Position numbers and translations under genes: made by a program. The notes below the pieces were generated by a model. That model saw nothing but the letters and a program-made list of their open reading frames with translations, was not told the origin of the DNA and ran no database searches. A DNA stretch of 64,000 bases from Streptomyces iconiensis (GTDB lineage Bacteria > Actinomycetota > Actinomycetes > Streptomycetales > Streptomycetaceae): NCBI RefSeq assembly GCF_028657195.3, contig NZ_JANCPR020000022.1, positions 91,202 through 155,201 of the forward strand, read 5' to 3'. The first letter of the stretch is position 1. The number at the start of each line of letters is the position of its first letter. This document shows positions 32,927-42,834 of this stretch, piece by piece.

Positions 32927-33909
32927 GCGCGTCCGCGACCCGGCCCGCTGCCGGCACCCGTCCCGCAGGCACCACGGACCCCGTTAGCCCCAAAGACCCC
33001 ACGCCTGCGGGGCGGCCTCCCTCTCCCCGGCGCAGAGCCCGGCGCGGCCTGCCACTGCGCGAGCGGCTGACGTCCGGCGCCTTTCTGGCCCCGGCCGTGC
33101 TCCTCGTCGGGGCGCTGCTGCTGGCGCCGTTCGCTGCCACGCTCTGGCGCAGCCTCTTCAACGACCACCGGGCCTCCGGCTTCGCCCAACTGGACAACTA
33201 CCGGCTGTTCTTCACGAACGAAGCCCTGGTGCGGTCGGTCGAGAACACGCTGATGTGGGTGGCGGGCACGGTCCTGCTGCCCTTCGTTCTCGGACTGGCC
33301 ATCGCCTGCATGACCGATGCCACCCGCTGGTCCCGGTTCGCCCGGCTGTGCGTGGTCACGCCGTACGCGCTGTCCGGCGCCGCCGTGGCCGTGGTGTGGA
33401 ACTTCGTGCTGACGTCCGACGGCGCGCTCAACCAATTGCTCAAGACCGTGGGCCTTGACTCGCTCGCGCACGGCTGGCTGCTGGAGTGGCCCAGCAGCAC
33501 GGTGGTGATGATCCTCGCCAACGCCTGGCAGGCGACCGGGGTGGCCGTCATCCTCTTCCTCGTCGGGCTGCAGGGCATCCCGCCGGAGACCCTCGAAGCC
33601 GCGTCCCTGGACGGCGCGAGCCCCTGGCAGCGGTTCCGCCATGTCGTCCTGCCCCAGCTCCGCCCCGTCTCGATCATCGTGATCGGGATGAGCCTGGCGA
33701 ACGGGCTGAAGTCGTTCGACCTGATCTGGGTGCTCACCCAGGGCGGTCCAGGGCGGGCGACCGAGACCCTGGCGGTCTCCATGTACCAGGAGACCTTCCT
33801 GCTGCAGCACCCCGGCGCGGGCGCCGCCATCGCGGTCGTCCTCACGGTGATCGTCCTCGCGGCCTCCTGGCTGTATCTGCGACGCCAGCTCGACGCGAAA
33901 GGCGAATGA
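32923..33909 (+). CDS. Sugar ABC transporter permease, MalF type
   Basis: A 328-residue permease with a 40-residue Pro/Arg-rich cytoplasmic leader, six hydrophobic segments (LAPAVLLVGALLLAPFAATL first) and the EAA loop EAASLDGASPWQRFRHVVLP near residue 225, which docks the ATPase. ATG 32923 overlaps the stop of the binding-protein gene. It works with the MalG-type partner. No ATPase gene is in the operon, so a shared one such as MsiK is expected (established for many Streptomyces sugar importers). Confidence 0.93.
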   Translation: MSASATRPAAGTRPAGTTDPVSPKDPTPAGRPPSPRRRARRGLPLRERLTSGAFLAPAVLLVGALLLAPFAATLWRSLFNDHRASGFAQLDNYRLFFTNEALVRSVENTLMWVAGTVLLPFVLGLAIACMTDATRWSRFARLCVVTPYALSGAAVAVVWNFVLTSDGALNQLLKTVGLDSLAHGWLLEWPSSTVVMILANAWQATGVAVILFLVGLQGIPPETLEAASLDGASPWQRFRHVVLPQLRPVSIIVIGMSLANGLKSFDLIWVLTQGGPGRATETLAVSMYQETFLLQHPGAGAAIAVVLTVIVLAASWLYLRRQLDAKGE

Positions 33910-34736
33910 CCATGCGGACCGTGCCCCTTGGCCGAATCCTGCGGAACACCACCCTGATACTCCTCGCCCTGCTGTGGGCGGTACCGACCTGGCTCCTGGT
34001 GGTCAACGCCATGGTCCCCGCAGCCGAGTACGGCGGCAGCCCGCACTGGTGGCCACAGGGATTCGGGCTGCTCGACAACATGCGGCAGGCATGGGACCGG
34101 GCACAGCTCGGGCCGTCCATGGCCAACAGCCTGCTGTACGCGGTGACCAGCTCACTGGTGGCCATTCTGCTCGCCACCGGCGCCGCCTTCGCGGCGGTCG
34201 TCATGCCCGTACGGCGCCGCACCCTGTGGTTCTGGCTGATCTACTCCGGAACGCTGCTGCCCCTCCAGGTCTTCCTCCGGCCGCTGTTCCTGTCGTACGC
34301 GGACTTCGGTCTGTACGACACACAGATCGGCCTGGTGCTGGTGTACGCGGCCATCGCCGTCCCCTTCGCCTTCTTCATCATGCGCAACTACGCCATGACG
34401 CTGCCGCGCGAAGTGGTGGAGGCCGCGCGGATGGACGGTGCTTCGTGGTGGCGGCTGTTCTGGCGGATCCACGTACCGCTGTCGAGGTCCGCGATGGTGG
34501 CCGCCTTCGTCTTCCAGTTCGTCTCCGTCTGGAACGACCTGCTGTTCGGCATCACGCTCAGTACCAGCCGCAACATCCGGCCCGTCATGGCGGCGCTCGC
34601 CGAACTCCAGGGCACCTACGTCTCGGTGGGGCCGCCGGTGGTGCTCGGCGGCGCGATCCTCGTCTCGCTGCCCACGGTCGTCCTCTTCTTCTCCGCACAG
34701 CGGTTCTTCGTCAGCAGCCTCAAACTGACCCGCTGA
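33906..34736 (+). CDS. Sugar ABC transporter permease, MalG type
   Basis: A 276-residue permease, six TM segments (LILLALLWAVPTWLLVVNAM first) and the EAA motif EAARMDGASWWRLFWRIHVP near residue 175. The C-terminus SAQRFFVSSLKLTR is typical (ends near the family's ..GLTAGAVKG position, but shortened). ATG 33906 overlaps the upstream stop by 4 nt. Confidence 0.93.
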   Translation: MTMRTVPLGRILRNTTLILLALLWAVPTWLLVVNAMVPAAEYGGSPHWWPQGFGLLDNMRQAWDRAQLGPSMANSLLYAVTSSLVAILLATGAAFAAVVMPVRRRTLWFWLIYSGTLLPLQVFLRPLFLSYADFGLYDTQIGLVLVYAAIAVPFAFFIMRNYAMTLPREVVEAARMDGASWWRLFWRIHVPLSRSAMVAAFVFQFVSVWNDLLFGITLSTSRNIRPVMAALAELQGTYVSVGPPVVLGGAILVSLPTVVLFFSAQRFFVSSLKLTR

Positions 34737-34813
34737 GCGCTGACGCCCGCCTCCTCCCCACTCCGTACACCGCCACTCCGTACACCGCCCTCCGCACACC
34801 GCAAAGGACGCTC

Positions 34814-35989
34814 ATGCGCAGAACGCTCTTCCGCCGCACCGCTGTCGCGACGGTGCTGGGCGCCGTGCTGTTCACGGCGGCACCCGCGCACGCGGACACC
34901 CGGGCAGACCAGTGGACACACCGCGCGGAAAACGCCTACACATCCCTGCAGACGCACCTCTACCAAGGGGCTGACAACCACGGGCTGTACCGGGAGAAGA
35001 CACCGGGACAGCCCGGGGACAACCCGCACTCGTTCGTCTGGCCGCTGCGCGAGGCCACCGCGGCGACACAGGACATGGCGCGGCTGCCCGGCTCGGGACC
35101 CGCGTACGGGAAGGACGTGGACGACCGGTTCCGTACGCTGCGGCTCTACTACGCGGACAGCGGCGGCCGGCCCGGCTACCAGTCCTACCTGCCCGCACCG
35201 CTCGGCAAGGGCGGTGACGTGTTCTACGACGACAACGCCGTGATCGGGCTGTCCCTGATGGACCAGTACCGCGCCACGGGGGACACGCGCTACCTCGAAC
35301 GGGCCGAGGACACCGCCGACATCGTCAGCCGCGGCTGGGACGACGACCCTGCCAAGACGTGTCCCGGCGGGATGGACTGGTTCGACGGTCCCGCCAACGA
35401 CACCCGCGCCGCCAACGTCACAGGACTGTCGGCCCAGTTGACCGCCGAGCTGTACGCGGCGACGCACGACAAGCGGCAGCTCGACCGCGCCCGCGCCTGG
35501 TACGGGTGGAACCGCGACTGCCTGCGCCAGGAGCCCGGCCTGTACTGGAACAGCCACAAGGACGACGGCAGTACCGACAAGACGCTGTGGACCTACAACT
35601 CCGGGGCCATGGTCGGCACGGCCACCACGCTCTACCGCGCCACCGGCGAGCGCGCGTATCTGAGGCAGGCCGTCGAGGACGCGAACGCCTCCCTCGACCA
35701 CTGGAAGCAGGGTGACCGTCTGCACGACCAGCCCGCCGTGTTCAACGCGTTCTACTTCAAGGACCTCCTCGCCCTGAACGCGGTGCACCCCGACCCGGAC
35801 TACCGGCGGGCCATGGAGACGTACGCGGCGGACACCTGGAAGTCGAACCGGGACGCGGCGACCGGGCTGTTCCGCTTCCAGCCCTCGGGCGGCGGCGACT
35901 ACGACCCCCAGGCCCCGGCCGAGACCCTCGAACAGTCCGCCATGGTGCAGATCTTCGCCACCCTCGCACGCACCGACCCGCACGGCTGA
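34814..35989 (+). CDS. Secreted GH76 endo-alpha-1,6-mannanase-like enzyme
   Basis: A 391-residue GH76 protein. A signal peptide (RRTAVATVLGAVLFTAAPAH, cleavage probably after AHA) precedes an (alpha/alpha)6 barrel. The catalytic Asp pair lies in GGDVFYDDNAVIGLSL near residue 140, the DDN motif of the family. Further conserved parts are NVTGLSAQLTAELYAATHD and LWTYNSGAMVGTATTLYRA. GH76 enzymes cut alpha-1,6-mannan backbones of yeast and of mycobacterial/actinobacterial lipomannan. It is the only exported hydrolase of the locus and would create the fragments that the ABC system imports. It starts 77 nt after the permease gene. Confidence 0.9.
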   Translation: MRRTLFRRTAVATVLGAVLFTAAPAHADTRADQWTHRAENAYTSLQTHLYQGADNHGLYREKTPGQPGDNPHSFVWPLREATAATQDMARLPGSGPAYGKDVDDRFRTLRLYYADSGGRPGYQSYLPAPLGKGGDVFYDDNAVIGLSLMDQYRATGDTRYLERAEDTADIVSRGWDDDPAKTCPGGMDWFDGPANDTRAANVTGLSAQLTAELYAATHDKRQLDRARAWYGWNRDCLRQEPGLYWNSHKDDGSTDKTLWTYNSGAMVGTATTLYRATGERAYLRQAVEDANASLDHWKQGDRLHDQPAVFNAFYFKDLLALNAVHPDPDYRRAMETYAADTWKSNRDAATGLFRFQPSGGGDYDPQAPAETLEQSAMVQIFATLARTDPHG

Positions 35990-36033
35990 ACACCGCCTCT
36001 CGTACGGAACCGACCGAAGGACTGAGCACGCCC

Positions 36034-39000
36034 ATGTCACACCCGCCGTTGACCCGCCCCTCCTGGTGGGACTCGGACATCGCCCGCGACCTCCTGCGCG
36101 AACGCGTCGTCACCAGCACCGGCACCCTCGGCGCACACGAGGTCCGGCTGTCCTGCGAGCCGCTGCTGCGCCGCGACGGCGAAGGCGGCCTGCTCCAGTC
36201 CGTACGGGTACGCCTCGTGGGCACCGGCGGCGCCGCGCCTTCGCGGGCGCCGCGCCTCACCCGGGCCCGGGTCACCACCGGCGGCGGCTCGGAGGTGCGC
36301 TGTGAGGTCGTTCCCGGGCCCGGCGGCGACACCCGGCTGCTCATACCCGAGGTCGAGGCGCCCACGAAGCTGCTGGCCGAGCTGCCCGAGCTGGAGGAGG
36401 GCGCCCGGCTGGAGTTCCTGGCGCAGCCGCAGCGGCACTGGACGCTCCATCTCGTCCAGCACGCCCACCTGGACATCGGCTACACCGACCCGCAGGGCAC
36501 CGTGATGGCCGAGGGCCGCTCGTACCTGGACTCGCTGCTGGAGCTGTGCCGCACCACCGACGACTGGCCCGAACCAGCCAGGTTCCGGTGGTCGGTCGAG
36601 GGGTTCCTCTCCTTCGAGAACTGGGCCGCCAACCGGCCCCGGCGGCAGGTCGAGGAGTTCCTGCGCAGGGTGCGTGAGGGCCGGATCGAGCTGACAGCCA
36701 TGCCGTTCAACCTCCACACCGAGACCTGCTCGACGGACGAGCTGCACGAACTGCTGCGCCCCGCGAGGGAGTTGAGCCGTACCCACGGCATCGACATCCG
36801 CTCAGCCATGCAGACGGACGTGCCGGGCCAGGTCGTCGGCCTGCCCGACGTGCTGGCCTCCAACGGCGTGCGTTATCTGTCCGTCGCCCACAACTGGGCG
36901 GGCCGCGCCGTGCCCCATCTGGTGGGCGGGGAGCGGCTGCCCCGGCTGTTCCGCTGGCGGGCGCCCAGCGGTAGCGAGGTGCTGGTCTGGCGCACCGACA
37001 CCCCGCACGGACTCGCGTACATGGAGGGTTCCGTCCTCGGCTTCGACGAGTCCTACGAGCGGGTCGACGACCTGCTGCCCGCCTACCTGTCGGCCATGGC
37101 CGCCTTCCCCTACCCCCACGAGGGGCGGGGCATCCCCGGCTTCCCTGTCCTCGGGCCCGCCGGGGACGCCGGAGCGAGCGCGGAACCGTACCCCTGGGAC
37201 GTCCTGCACCTGCGCGTCCTGGGCAAGTTCGCCGACAACGGGCCGCCGCGCCTGATCATCCCCGAGACCGTGCGCCGCTGGAACGAGGAATGGGCCTTCC
37301 CCCACCTGCGCACCTCTCGCCACCAGGACTTCTTCGAGGACGCCGAGAGCCGGCTCGGCGACCAACTGGAGACCTTCGAGGGCGACTGGACCGACTGGTG
37401 GGTCGACGGCGTCGGCGCCGGAGCCGTACCGATGGCCGCCACCCGCCGGGGCCAGGCGTCACTGGCCGACGCGCAGACGGTCGCCGGATACGCGCACGCC
37501 CTCGGCGCCCCCGACAGCGCGGCGGTCACCCGGGAGGCGCCGGAGGTCTACCGCGCTGCGTCCCTGTTCAACGAGCACACGTGGGGCGCGGGCGACCCGT
37601 GGACCCACGGTGAGCACGGCCACGGATCGGGTGAGCGCCAGTGGCACTGGAAGTACGCCCAGGCACTGCGCGCCCACGACGACGCGGGAACGCTGCTCGA
37701 CTCCGCCGCCGCGCTGCTGGGCGAGCGCCTCCCGGCCCGCGAAGGGACCCTGGCGGGCTTCCACATCGTCAACACCTGTAGCTGGGAGCGCGCGGAGACC
37801 GTACGGCTGTTCCTGCCGGAGAGCACCGTCCCGATGGACACCGCTGTGCAGGTGCTCGACGGGCGTACCGGGGCGTCACTTCCGCACGCGGAGGAGGCCC
37901 AGAGCAACGAACGGCACAGGACGGCGGGCCGCTTCCTCCTCTTCGCGCTCACGGACGTACCCGCGTCGGGATCGGTACGGGTGGACATCGTCCGAGGAAG
38001 GGGCAGCGAGGCCGGCAGGGGCAGCAAGGACGGTAAGGCCACCGGTGACGCCGCCGGCCCCGACGTCCCGTACGCGCCCGTCGAGCCCGCCGAGTCCACC
38101 GTGCTGGAGAACGCGCACCTGCGCGTCCGGGTCGACCTGAGCCGGGCGTGCGTCGCCTCCGTCACCGACAAGCGCACCGGCAGGGAGCTGGTCAGGCAGG
38201 ACGCGGCCACCGGACTGAACGGCTACCTCTACGACGAGTACGCCACCGCCGGGGGCTTCAACCACCAGTCCAGCAAGACCGTCGCCGACGACTCCATGCA
38301 CCTGCTCGCTTCCCGGTCAGCGGCCCCGCCCGCCGCGCTCGTCGAGCGCCGCTCGGACGTCACGGGCGAGACCCTCGTCTACGCCTGCACCCCGGCCGGG
38401 ACCACGGGGCTGCGGGTGACGGTGCATCTGCCGCACGACGCGGCCCGCATCGACCTGGCGAACCGGCTCGCCAAGGACGCGACCCTGACCAAGGAGAGCG
38501 CGTTCTTCGCCTTCCCCTTCGCCATGGACGAGCCCGTGCTGCGCATGGAGGCGACCGGAGGCATGACCGGTACCGGGCTGCCCGTCGTACCGGGCTCCGC
38601 GGCCCATATGCGGGCCGTGCGCCGCTGGGTGAGCCTCCAGGAGGACGACACCGTCGCGGCCTTGGCCACGCCGGACACCCCCCTCGTGCAGACGGGCAAC
38701 CTCCGCGTCCCGTATGTCCCGTATCCGTACTCGCTCCCGCAGCACGAGCCCGGAACCGTCTACTCCTGGGTGCACAACAACATCTGGGACACCAACTTCC
38801 CCTCCCGGCAAGCCTTCGAGCACACCTTCCACTACAGCGTCGGATTCGGCACAGCGCACCAGCCGGATGCGCACGGGGCAGGTCCTGTGCTCGGCATGCG
38901 GACGGCCGCCGTGACCAGCCACCCCCTGGTGCCGGTACGGGCCCGCGGCGCGCTCCAGGAGGACCCGTACGCGGAGGCGTCCTTCCTCTCCGTCGCCGAC

Positions 39001-39249
39001 CCGCGCGTGCGGGTGGTCGGCCTGACGGTGCCCCGGGCCGGCACGGTCCTCGTGCGGCTGCAGTCCTTCGCGGAGGAGGCGGTCGAGTGCCGGCTGGCCC
39101 CGGGGTTCCCCGTCGCACGCGTCCGGGAGGCCGGATATCTCGGCGGGCCCGGACGGGAGTTGGAACCCGCGCCCGAGGACGGCGCCGTGCGCCTGGCCCT
39201 GCCCAGGCTGGGGACAGGAGCGGTGCTGCTGGAACTCACCGGACAGTGA
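36034..39249 (+). CDS. GH38 alpha-mannosidase, divergent type
   Basis: A 1071-residue cytoplasmic GH38-family protein. After an about 135-residue beta-rich start, LHLVQHAHLDIGYTDPQGTV carries the H-x-H-x-D metal site; FRWSVEGFLSFENWA and MPFNLHTETCSTDELHEL follow. The nucleophile is probably the Asp of SAMQTDVPGQVVGLPDVL near residue 268, in the same position as in the mannosidase at 23.9 kb, rather than the PDTFG of the classical enzymes. LFNEHTWGAGDPWTHGEHGH near 510 is the third conserved block. It lies 44 nt after GH76 and 61 nt before the next GH38, in one operon. Confidence 0.87.
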   Translation: MSHPPLTRPSWWDSDIARDLLRERVVTSTGTLGAHEVRLSCEPLLRRDGEGGLLQSVRVRLVGTGGAAPSRAPRLTRARVTTGGGSEVRCEVVPGPGGDTRLLIPEVEAPTKLLAELPELEEGARLEFLAQPQRHWTLHLVQHAHLDIGYTDPQGTVMAEGRSYLDSLLELCRTTDDWPEPARFRWSVEGFLSFENWAANRPRRQVEEFLRRVREGRIELTAMPFNLHTETCSTDELHELLRPARELSRTHGIDIRSAMQTDVPGQVVGLPDVLASNGVRYLSVAHNWAGRAVPHLVGGERLPRLFRWRAPSGSEVLVWRTDTPHGLAYMEGSVLGFDESYERVDDLLPAYLSAMAAFPYPHEGRGIPGFPVLGPAGDAGASAEPYPWDVLHLRVLGKFADNGPPRLIIPETVRRWNEEWAFPHLRTSRHQDFFEDAESRLGDQLETFEGDWTDWWVDGVGAGAVPMAATRRGQASLADAQTVAGYAHALGAPDSAAVTREAPEVYRAASLFNEHTWGAGDPWTHGEHGHGSGERQWHWKYAQALRAHDDAGTLLDSAAALLGERLPAREGTLAGFHIVNTCSWERAETVRLFLPESTVPMDTAVQVLDGRTGASLPHAEEAQSNERHRTAGRFLLFALTDVPASGSVRVDIVRGRGSEAGRGSKDGKATGDAAGPDVPYAPVEPAESTVLENAHLRVRVDLSRACVASVTDKRTGRELVRQDAATGLNGYLYDEYATAGGFNHQSSKTVADDSMHLLASRSAAPPAALVERRSDVTGETLVYACTPAGTTGLRVTVHLPHDAARIDLANRLAKDATLTKESAFFAFPFAMDEPVLRMEATGGMTGTGLPVVPGSAAHMRAVRRWVSLQEDDTVAALATPDTPLVQTGNLRVPYVPYPYSLPQHEPGTVYSWVHNNIWDTNFPSRQAFEHTFHYSVGFGTAHQPDAHGAGPVLGMRTAAVTSHPLVPVRARGALQEDPYAEASFLSVADPRVRVVGLTVPRAGTVLVRLQSFAEEAVECRLAPGFPVARVREAGYLGGPGRELEPAPEDGAVRLALPRLGTGAVLLELTGQ

Positions 39250-39310
39250 CGGAGCGGCCGTCCCGGCACCGGACCCCCTCACCTCGATCGCGTTACGGAG
39301 TAATCGACCC

Positions 39311-42300
39311 ATGCACGACGACCGCGAACTGACCGAAGCGCGCCTGGACCGCGTGCTGCGCGAGCGCGTACGCCCTGCCCTGTATCCCGCGTCCGTGCCG
39401 CTGGCCGTGGAGGCGTGGGTGGTCTCCGGGGAACCCGTACCGGTTGCCGAGGGCCTGTCCGCCGTGCACACGCCGGTGGCCGTGGGCGACCGGTGGGGTG
39501 CGCCGTGGGACACCACCTGGTTCAAGGTCCACGGCGAGGTGCCGGAGGAGTGGGCGGGGCTGACCGTGGAGGCCGTACTCGACATCGGCTTCGACCCGAG
39601 GACACCGGGCTTCCAGTGCGAAGCCCTCGTCCACGAGCCGGACGGCACCCCCGTGAAGGGGCTCAACCCGCGCAACGCGTGGGTGCGCGTGGGCACGCCT
39701 GTCAGGGGTGGCGAGCGGGTGGAGTGGCACCTGGAAGCCGCGTCCAACCCGGTGCTGCTGGACCTGGACGGTTTCCTGCCGACCCCTCTCGGCGACCGGA
39801 ACACCGCGGGTACGGAGCCGCAGTACCGGCTCGCGCGCATGGACCTCGCGGTCTTCGACACCGAGGTGTGGGAGCTGGTCCAGGACCTCGACGTGCTCGG
39901 CGAACTGATGCACGAGCTGCCGGTGGACGGCTCCCGGCGTCAGCGGCTGCTGCGCTCCATGGCCCGCGCCCTCGACGCGCTGGACCTCCAGGACGTGAAC
40001 GGGACCGCGACCGCGGCCCGCGCGCAGCTGGCGGAGGCACTGGCCGCGCCGGCGAACTCCTCGGCGCACCGCATCAGCGCGGTCGGCCATGCGCACATCG
40101 ACTCTGCGTGGCTGTGGCCGCTGCGCGAGACCGTGCGCAAGGTCGCACGGACCGCGTCCAACATGACCGCGCTGCTGGAGGACTGCCCGGAGTTCGTCTT
40201 CGCGATGTCCCAGGCACAGCAGTTCGCCTGGATCAAGGAGCACAGGCCCGAGGTCTGGACGAAGGTCAAGAAGGCGGTCGCCGAGGGCCGCTTCGTCCCG
40301 ACGGGCGGAATGTGGGTCGAGTCCGACACCAACATGCCGGGCTCCGAGGCCATGGCACGGCAGTTCGTCCACGGGAAGCGGTTCTTCCTGGAGGAGTTCG
40401 GCGTCGAGAACGACGAGGTGTGGCTGCCCGACACCTTCGGCTTCGCCGCGGGGCTCCCGCAGATCATCAAGGCGGCGGGTGCGAAGTGGCTGCTCACCCA
40501 GAAGATCTCGTGGTCGGCGACGAACTCCTTCCCGCACCACACCTTCTGGTGGGAGGGCATCGACGGCACCCGCGTCTTCACGCACTTCCCGCCCGTAGAC
40601 ACCTACAACTGCTCCATGCTGGGCAGCGAACTGGCCCACGCCGCCCGTACGTTCAGGGAGAAGGGCGCGGCCACCCGATCCCTGGCCCCCACGGGCTTCG
40701 GCGACGGCGGTGGCGGAACCACCCGCGAGATGATCGCCAGGGCGCGGCGGCTGCGGAACCTGGAGGGTTCGGCCACGGTCGAGTGGGAGGCCCCCGCCGC
40801 GTTCTTCGCCCAGGCCGAGGCGGAGTACCCGGATGCGCCGGTATGGGTCGGAGAGCTGTACCTGGAGCTGCACCGTGCCACGCTCACCAGCCAGGCCAGG
40901 ACCAAGCAGGGCAACAGGCGCAGCGAACACCTGCTGCGCGAGGCCGAGTTGTGGGCCGCGACGGCAGCCGTACGGGCAGGCTTCCGCTACCCGTACGAGG
41001 CGCTGGACCGCATATGGAAGACGGTGCTGCTGCACCAGTTCCACGACATCCTGCCCGGCTCCTCCATCGCCTGGGTGCACCGCGAGGCCGAGCGTACGTA
41101 CGCGGAGGTCGCCGCCGAACTGGAGACCCTCATCGGTGACGCGCTGGCAGCCCTGACGGGCCGCCGCGACACGGAGGCGGGGCCCGACACCGGGACCGTC
41201 GAACTGTTCGCCAACTCCGCTCCCCATGCCCGTTCCGGGGTGGCAGCGGGCGCGCTGGCGCCGGCGGTCATGGACGGCGCACCCGTATCGGCTGAGCCGC
41301 GCGAGGGCGGCGGGTTCGTCCTCGACAACGGGCTCCTGCGGGTCGTGGTCGACGCGCGCGGCCTGATCGTGTCGGCGTACGACAAGGAGAACGGCCGGGA
41401 GACGGTGGCACCGGGCACGGTGGCCAACCTCCTCCAGCTCCACCCCGACCTCCCCAACGAGTGGGACGCCTGGGACGTGGACGCCTTCTACCGCAACGCC
41501 GTCACCGACCTCGACGACGCCGAGGAGGTGCTGCTCGAACGCGCGGGCGGGGCCGTCGAGGCCGCCGAGGACCGAGCCACGGTGCGCGTCACCCGCTCCT
41601 TCGGCGCCTCGCGCGCGGTGCAGTGGCTGACCCTGGCGCGCGGCAGGCGCCGGCTGGACATCGAGACCGAGGTGGACTGGCACGAGACGGAGAAGTTCCT
41701 CAAGGCCGCGTTCCCCCTCGACATACACGCCGAACGCTGGGCGGCGGAGACCCAGTTCGGGCACCTGTACCGGCCCACCCACACCAACACCAGTTGGGAG
41801 GAAGCCAAGTTCGAGGCGTGCGCCCACCGCTTCGTCCACCTGGACGAGCCCGGCTGGGGCGTCGCACTCGTCAACGACTCGACGTACGGACACGACGTGA
41901 CCCGCACCGTCCGCTCCGACCGGGACGGCGGCACCACGACCACCGTCCGCCTCTCACTGCTCAGGGCACCGCGCTACCCCGACCCCGAGACCGACCAGGG
42001 ACTCCACCGCTTCCGCTGCGCGCTCGTGCCGGGCGCCGACGTGGGTGAAGCGGTGCGTGAGGGATACCGCGTCAATCTGCCCGAACGCCGGGTGACCGGC
42101 GCGTCCCCGGTGGCACCGCTGGTCACGGTCGACAACGACGCGGTGGTGGTCACCGCACTCAAGCTCGCCGACGACGGCAGCGGCGACGTCGTGGTGCGCT
42201 TCCACGAGGCCCGGGGCGGCCGGGCGGCGCTCACCCTCACACCGGGCTTCCCCGTCGCCACGGTGACCCCGACCGACCTGCTGGAACGACCTGTCGAGAA

Positions 42301-42406
42301 CGGCCCGGCGATCGAGGGGGAGGGCGACGCCGTAGGGCTGACCCTGCGCCCCTTCCAGCTTGTCACCCTGCGGCTGAGCAGGGCGCGGACCGTCGCGGAC
42401 GGCTGA
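39311..42406 (+). CDS. GH38 alpha-mannosidase, MAN2C1-like
   Basis: A 1031-residue enzyme with the classical cytosolic alpha-mannosidase layout: N-terminal beta domain (WDTTWFKVHGEVPEEWAGL), catalytic domain starting at ISAVGHAHIDSAWLWPLRET near residue 260, nucleophile Asp in DEVWLPDTFGFAAGLPQI near 377, metal His in VLLHQFHDILPGSSIAW near 578, then the C-terminal sandwich (FQLVTLRLSR at the end). No signal peptide. It removes terminal alpha-mannosyl residues. It is the last gene of the rightward arm; a terminator lies about 160 bp downstream. Confidence 0.95.
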   Translation: MHDDRELTEARLDRVLRERVRPALYPASVPLAVEAWVVSGEPVPVAEGLSAVHTPVAVGDRWGAPWDTTWFKVHGEVPEEWAGLTVEAVLDIGFDPRTPGFQCEALVHEPDGTPVKGLNPRNAWVRVGTPVRGGERVEWHLEAASNPVLLDLDGFLPTPLGDRNTAGTEPQYRLARMDLAVFDTEVWELVQDLDVLGELMHELPVDGSRRQRLLRSMARALDALDLQDVNGTATAARAQLAEALAAPANSSAHRISAVGHAHIDSAWLWPLRETVRKVARTASNMTALLEDCPEFVFAMSQAQQFAWIKEHRPEVWTKVKKAVAEGRFVPTGGMWVESDTNMPGSEAMARQFVHGKRFFLEEFGVENDEVWLPDTFGFAAGLPQIIKAAGAKWLLTQKISWSATNSFPHHTFWWEGIDGTRVFTHFPPVDTYNCSMLGSELAHAARTFREKGAATRSLAPTGFGDGGGGTTREMIARARRLRNLEGSATVEWEAPAAFFAQAEAEYPDAPVWVGELYLELHRATLTSQARTKQGNRRSEHLLREAELWAATAAVRAGFRYPYEALDRIWKTVLLHQFHDILPGSSIAWVHREAERTYAEVAAELETLIGDALAALTGRRDTEAGPDTGTVELFANSAPHARSGVAAGALAPAVMDGAPVSAEPREGGGFVLDNGLLRVVVDARGLIVSAYDKENGRETVAPGTVANLLQLHPDLPNEWDAWDVDAFYRNAVTDLDDAEEVLLERAGGAVEAAEDRATVRVTRSFGASRAVQWLTLARGRRRLDIETEVDWHETEKFLKAAFPLDIHAERWAAETQFGHLYRPTHTNTSWEEAKFEACAHRFVHLDEPGWGVALVNDSTYGHDVTRTVRSDRDGGTTTTVRLSLLRAPRYPDPETDQGLHRFRCALVPGADVGEAVREGYRVNLPERRVTGASPVAPLVTVDNDAVVVTALKLADDGSGDVVVRFHEARGGRAALTLTPGFPVATVTPTDLLERPVENGPAIEGEGDAVGLTLRPFQLVTLRLSRARTVADG

Positions 42407-42569
42407 GTTCCACGCCGCGCACCCCAAGGCGTCCTGGACCTCGCGATGTCCAGAACCTCGCGAACCCGACGGTCCCCGCACTCGGTGCGGGGTGGGCTCG
42501 TGGTCTCGGCGGCATCGTCCGTCGGGCGGGCCTGACCGCAGCTACGGTGAGGAGCTGGGCGCAAAGCTG

Positions 42570-42600
42570 AGGGGCGCCGGCCTTGTCGGCCGACGCCCCT
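42570..42600. terminator. Convergent terminator
   Basis: AGGGGCGCCGGCC / GGCCGACGCCCCT form a 13-bp stem with one mismatch and a TTGT loop, between the MAN2C1-like gene and the convergent DUF397 gene. Confidence 0.8.
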
Positions 42601-42621
42601 CGTACATCGGGTCCGATTACG

Positions 42622-42834
42622 TCAGCGGTTCCGCTCGGCGACGTGCGCGACGAACGCGCTCCACTGGTCGCCGGGGATGCTGAGTGTGGGGCCGTTCTGG
42701 TTCTTGGTGTCGCGTACGCAGGCGAGTTGGCCGGCCCCGGCCACCTCGACGCAGTTGCCACCGTCGGAGCCGCTGTAGCTGCTCTTGAACCAGGACAGCC
42801 CCTCAAGTTCGCGGACGTCCCGCTTGATGCTCAT
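42622..42834 (-). CDS. DUF397 protein
   Basis: A 70-residue DUF397 protein: LSWFKSSYSGSDGGNCVEVA is the near-invariant core, followed by ACVRDTKNQNGPTLSIPGDQ and WSAFVAHV. DUF397 partners of XRE/DUF5753 regulators act in toxin-antitoxin-like or anti-sigma-like pairs that modulate development and antibiotic production in Streptomyces. Its ATG overlaps the stop of the XRE gene (ATGA), so the pair is coupled. Confidence 0.95.
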   Translation of the reverse strand: MSIKRDVRELEGLSWFKSSYSGSDGGNCVEVAGAGQLACVRDTKNQNGPTLSIPGDQWSAFVAHVAERNR

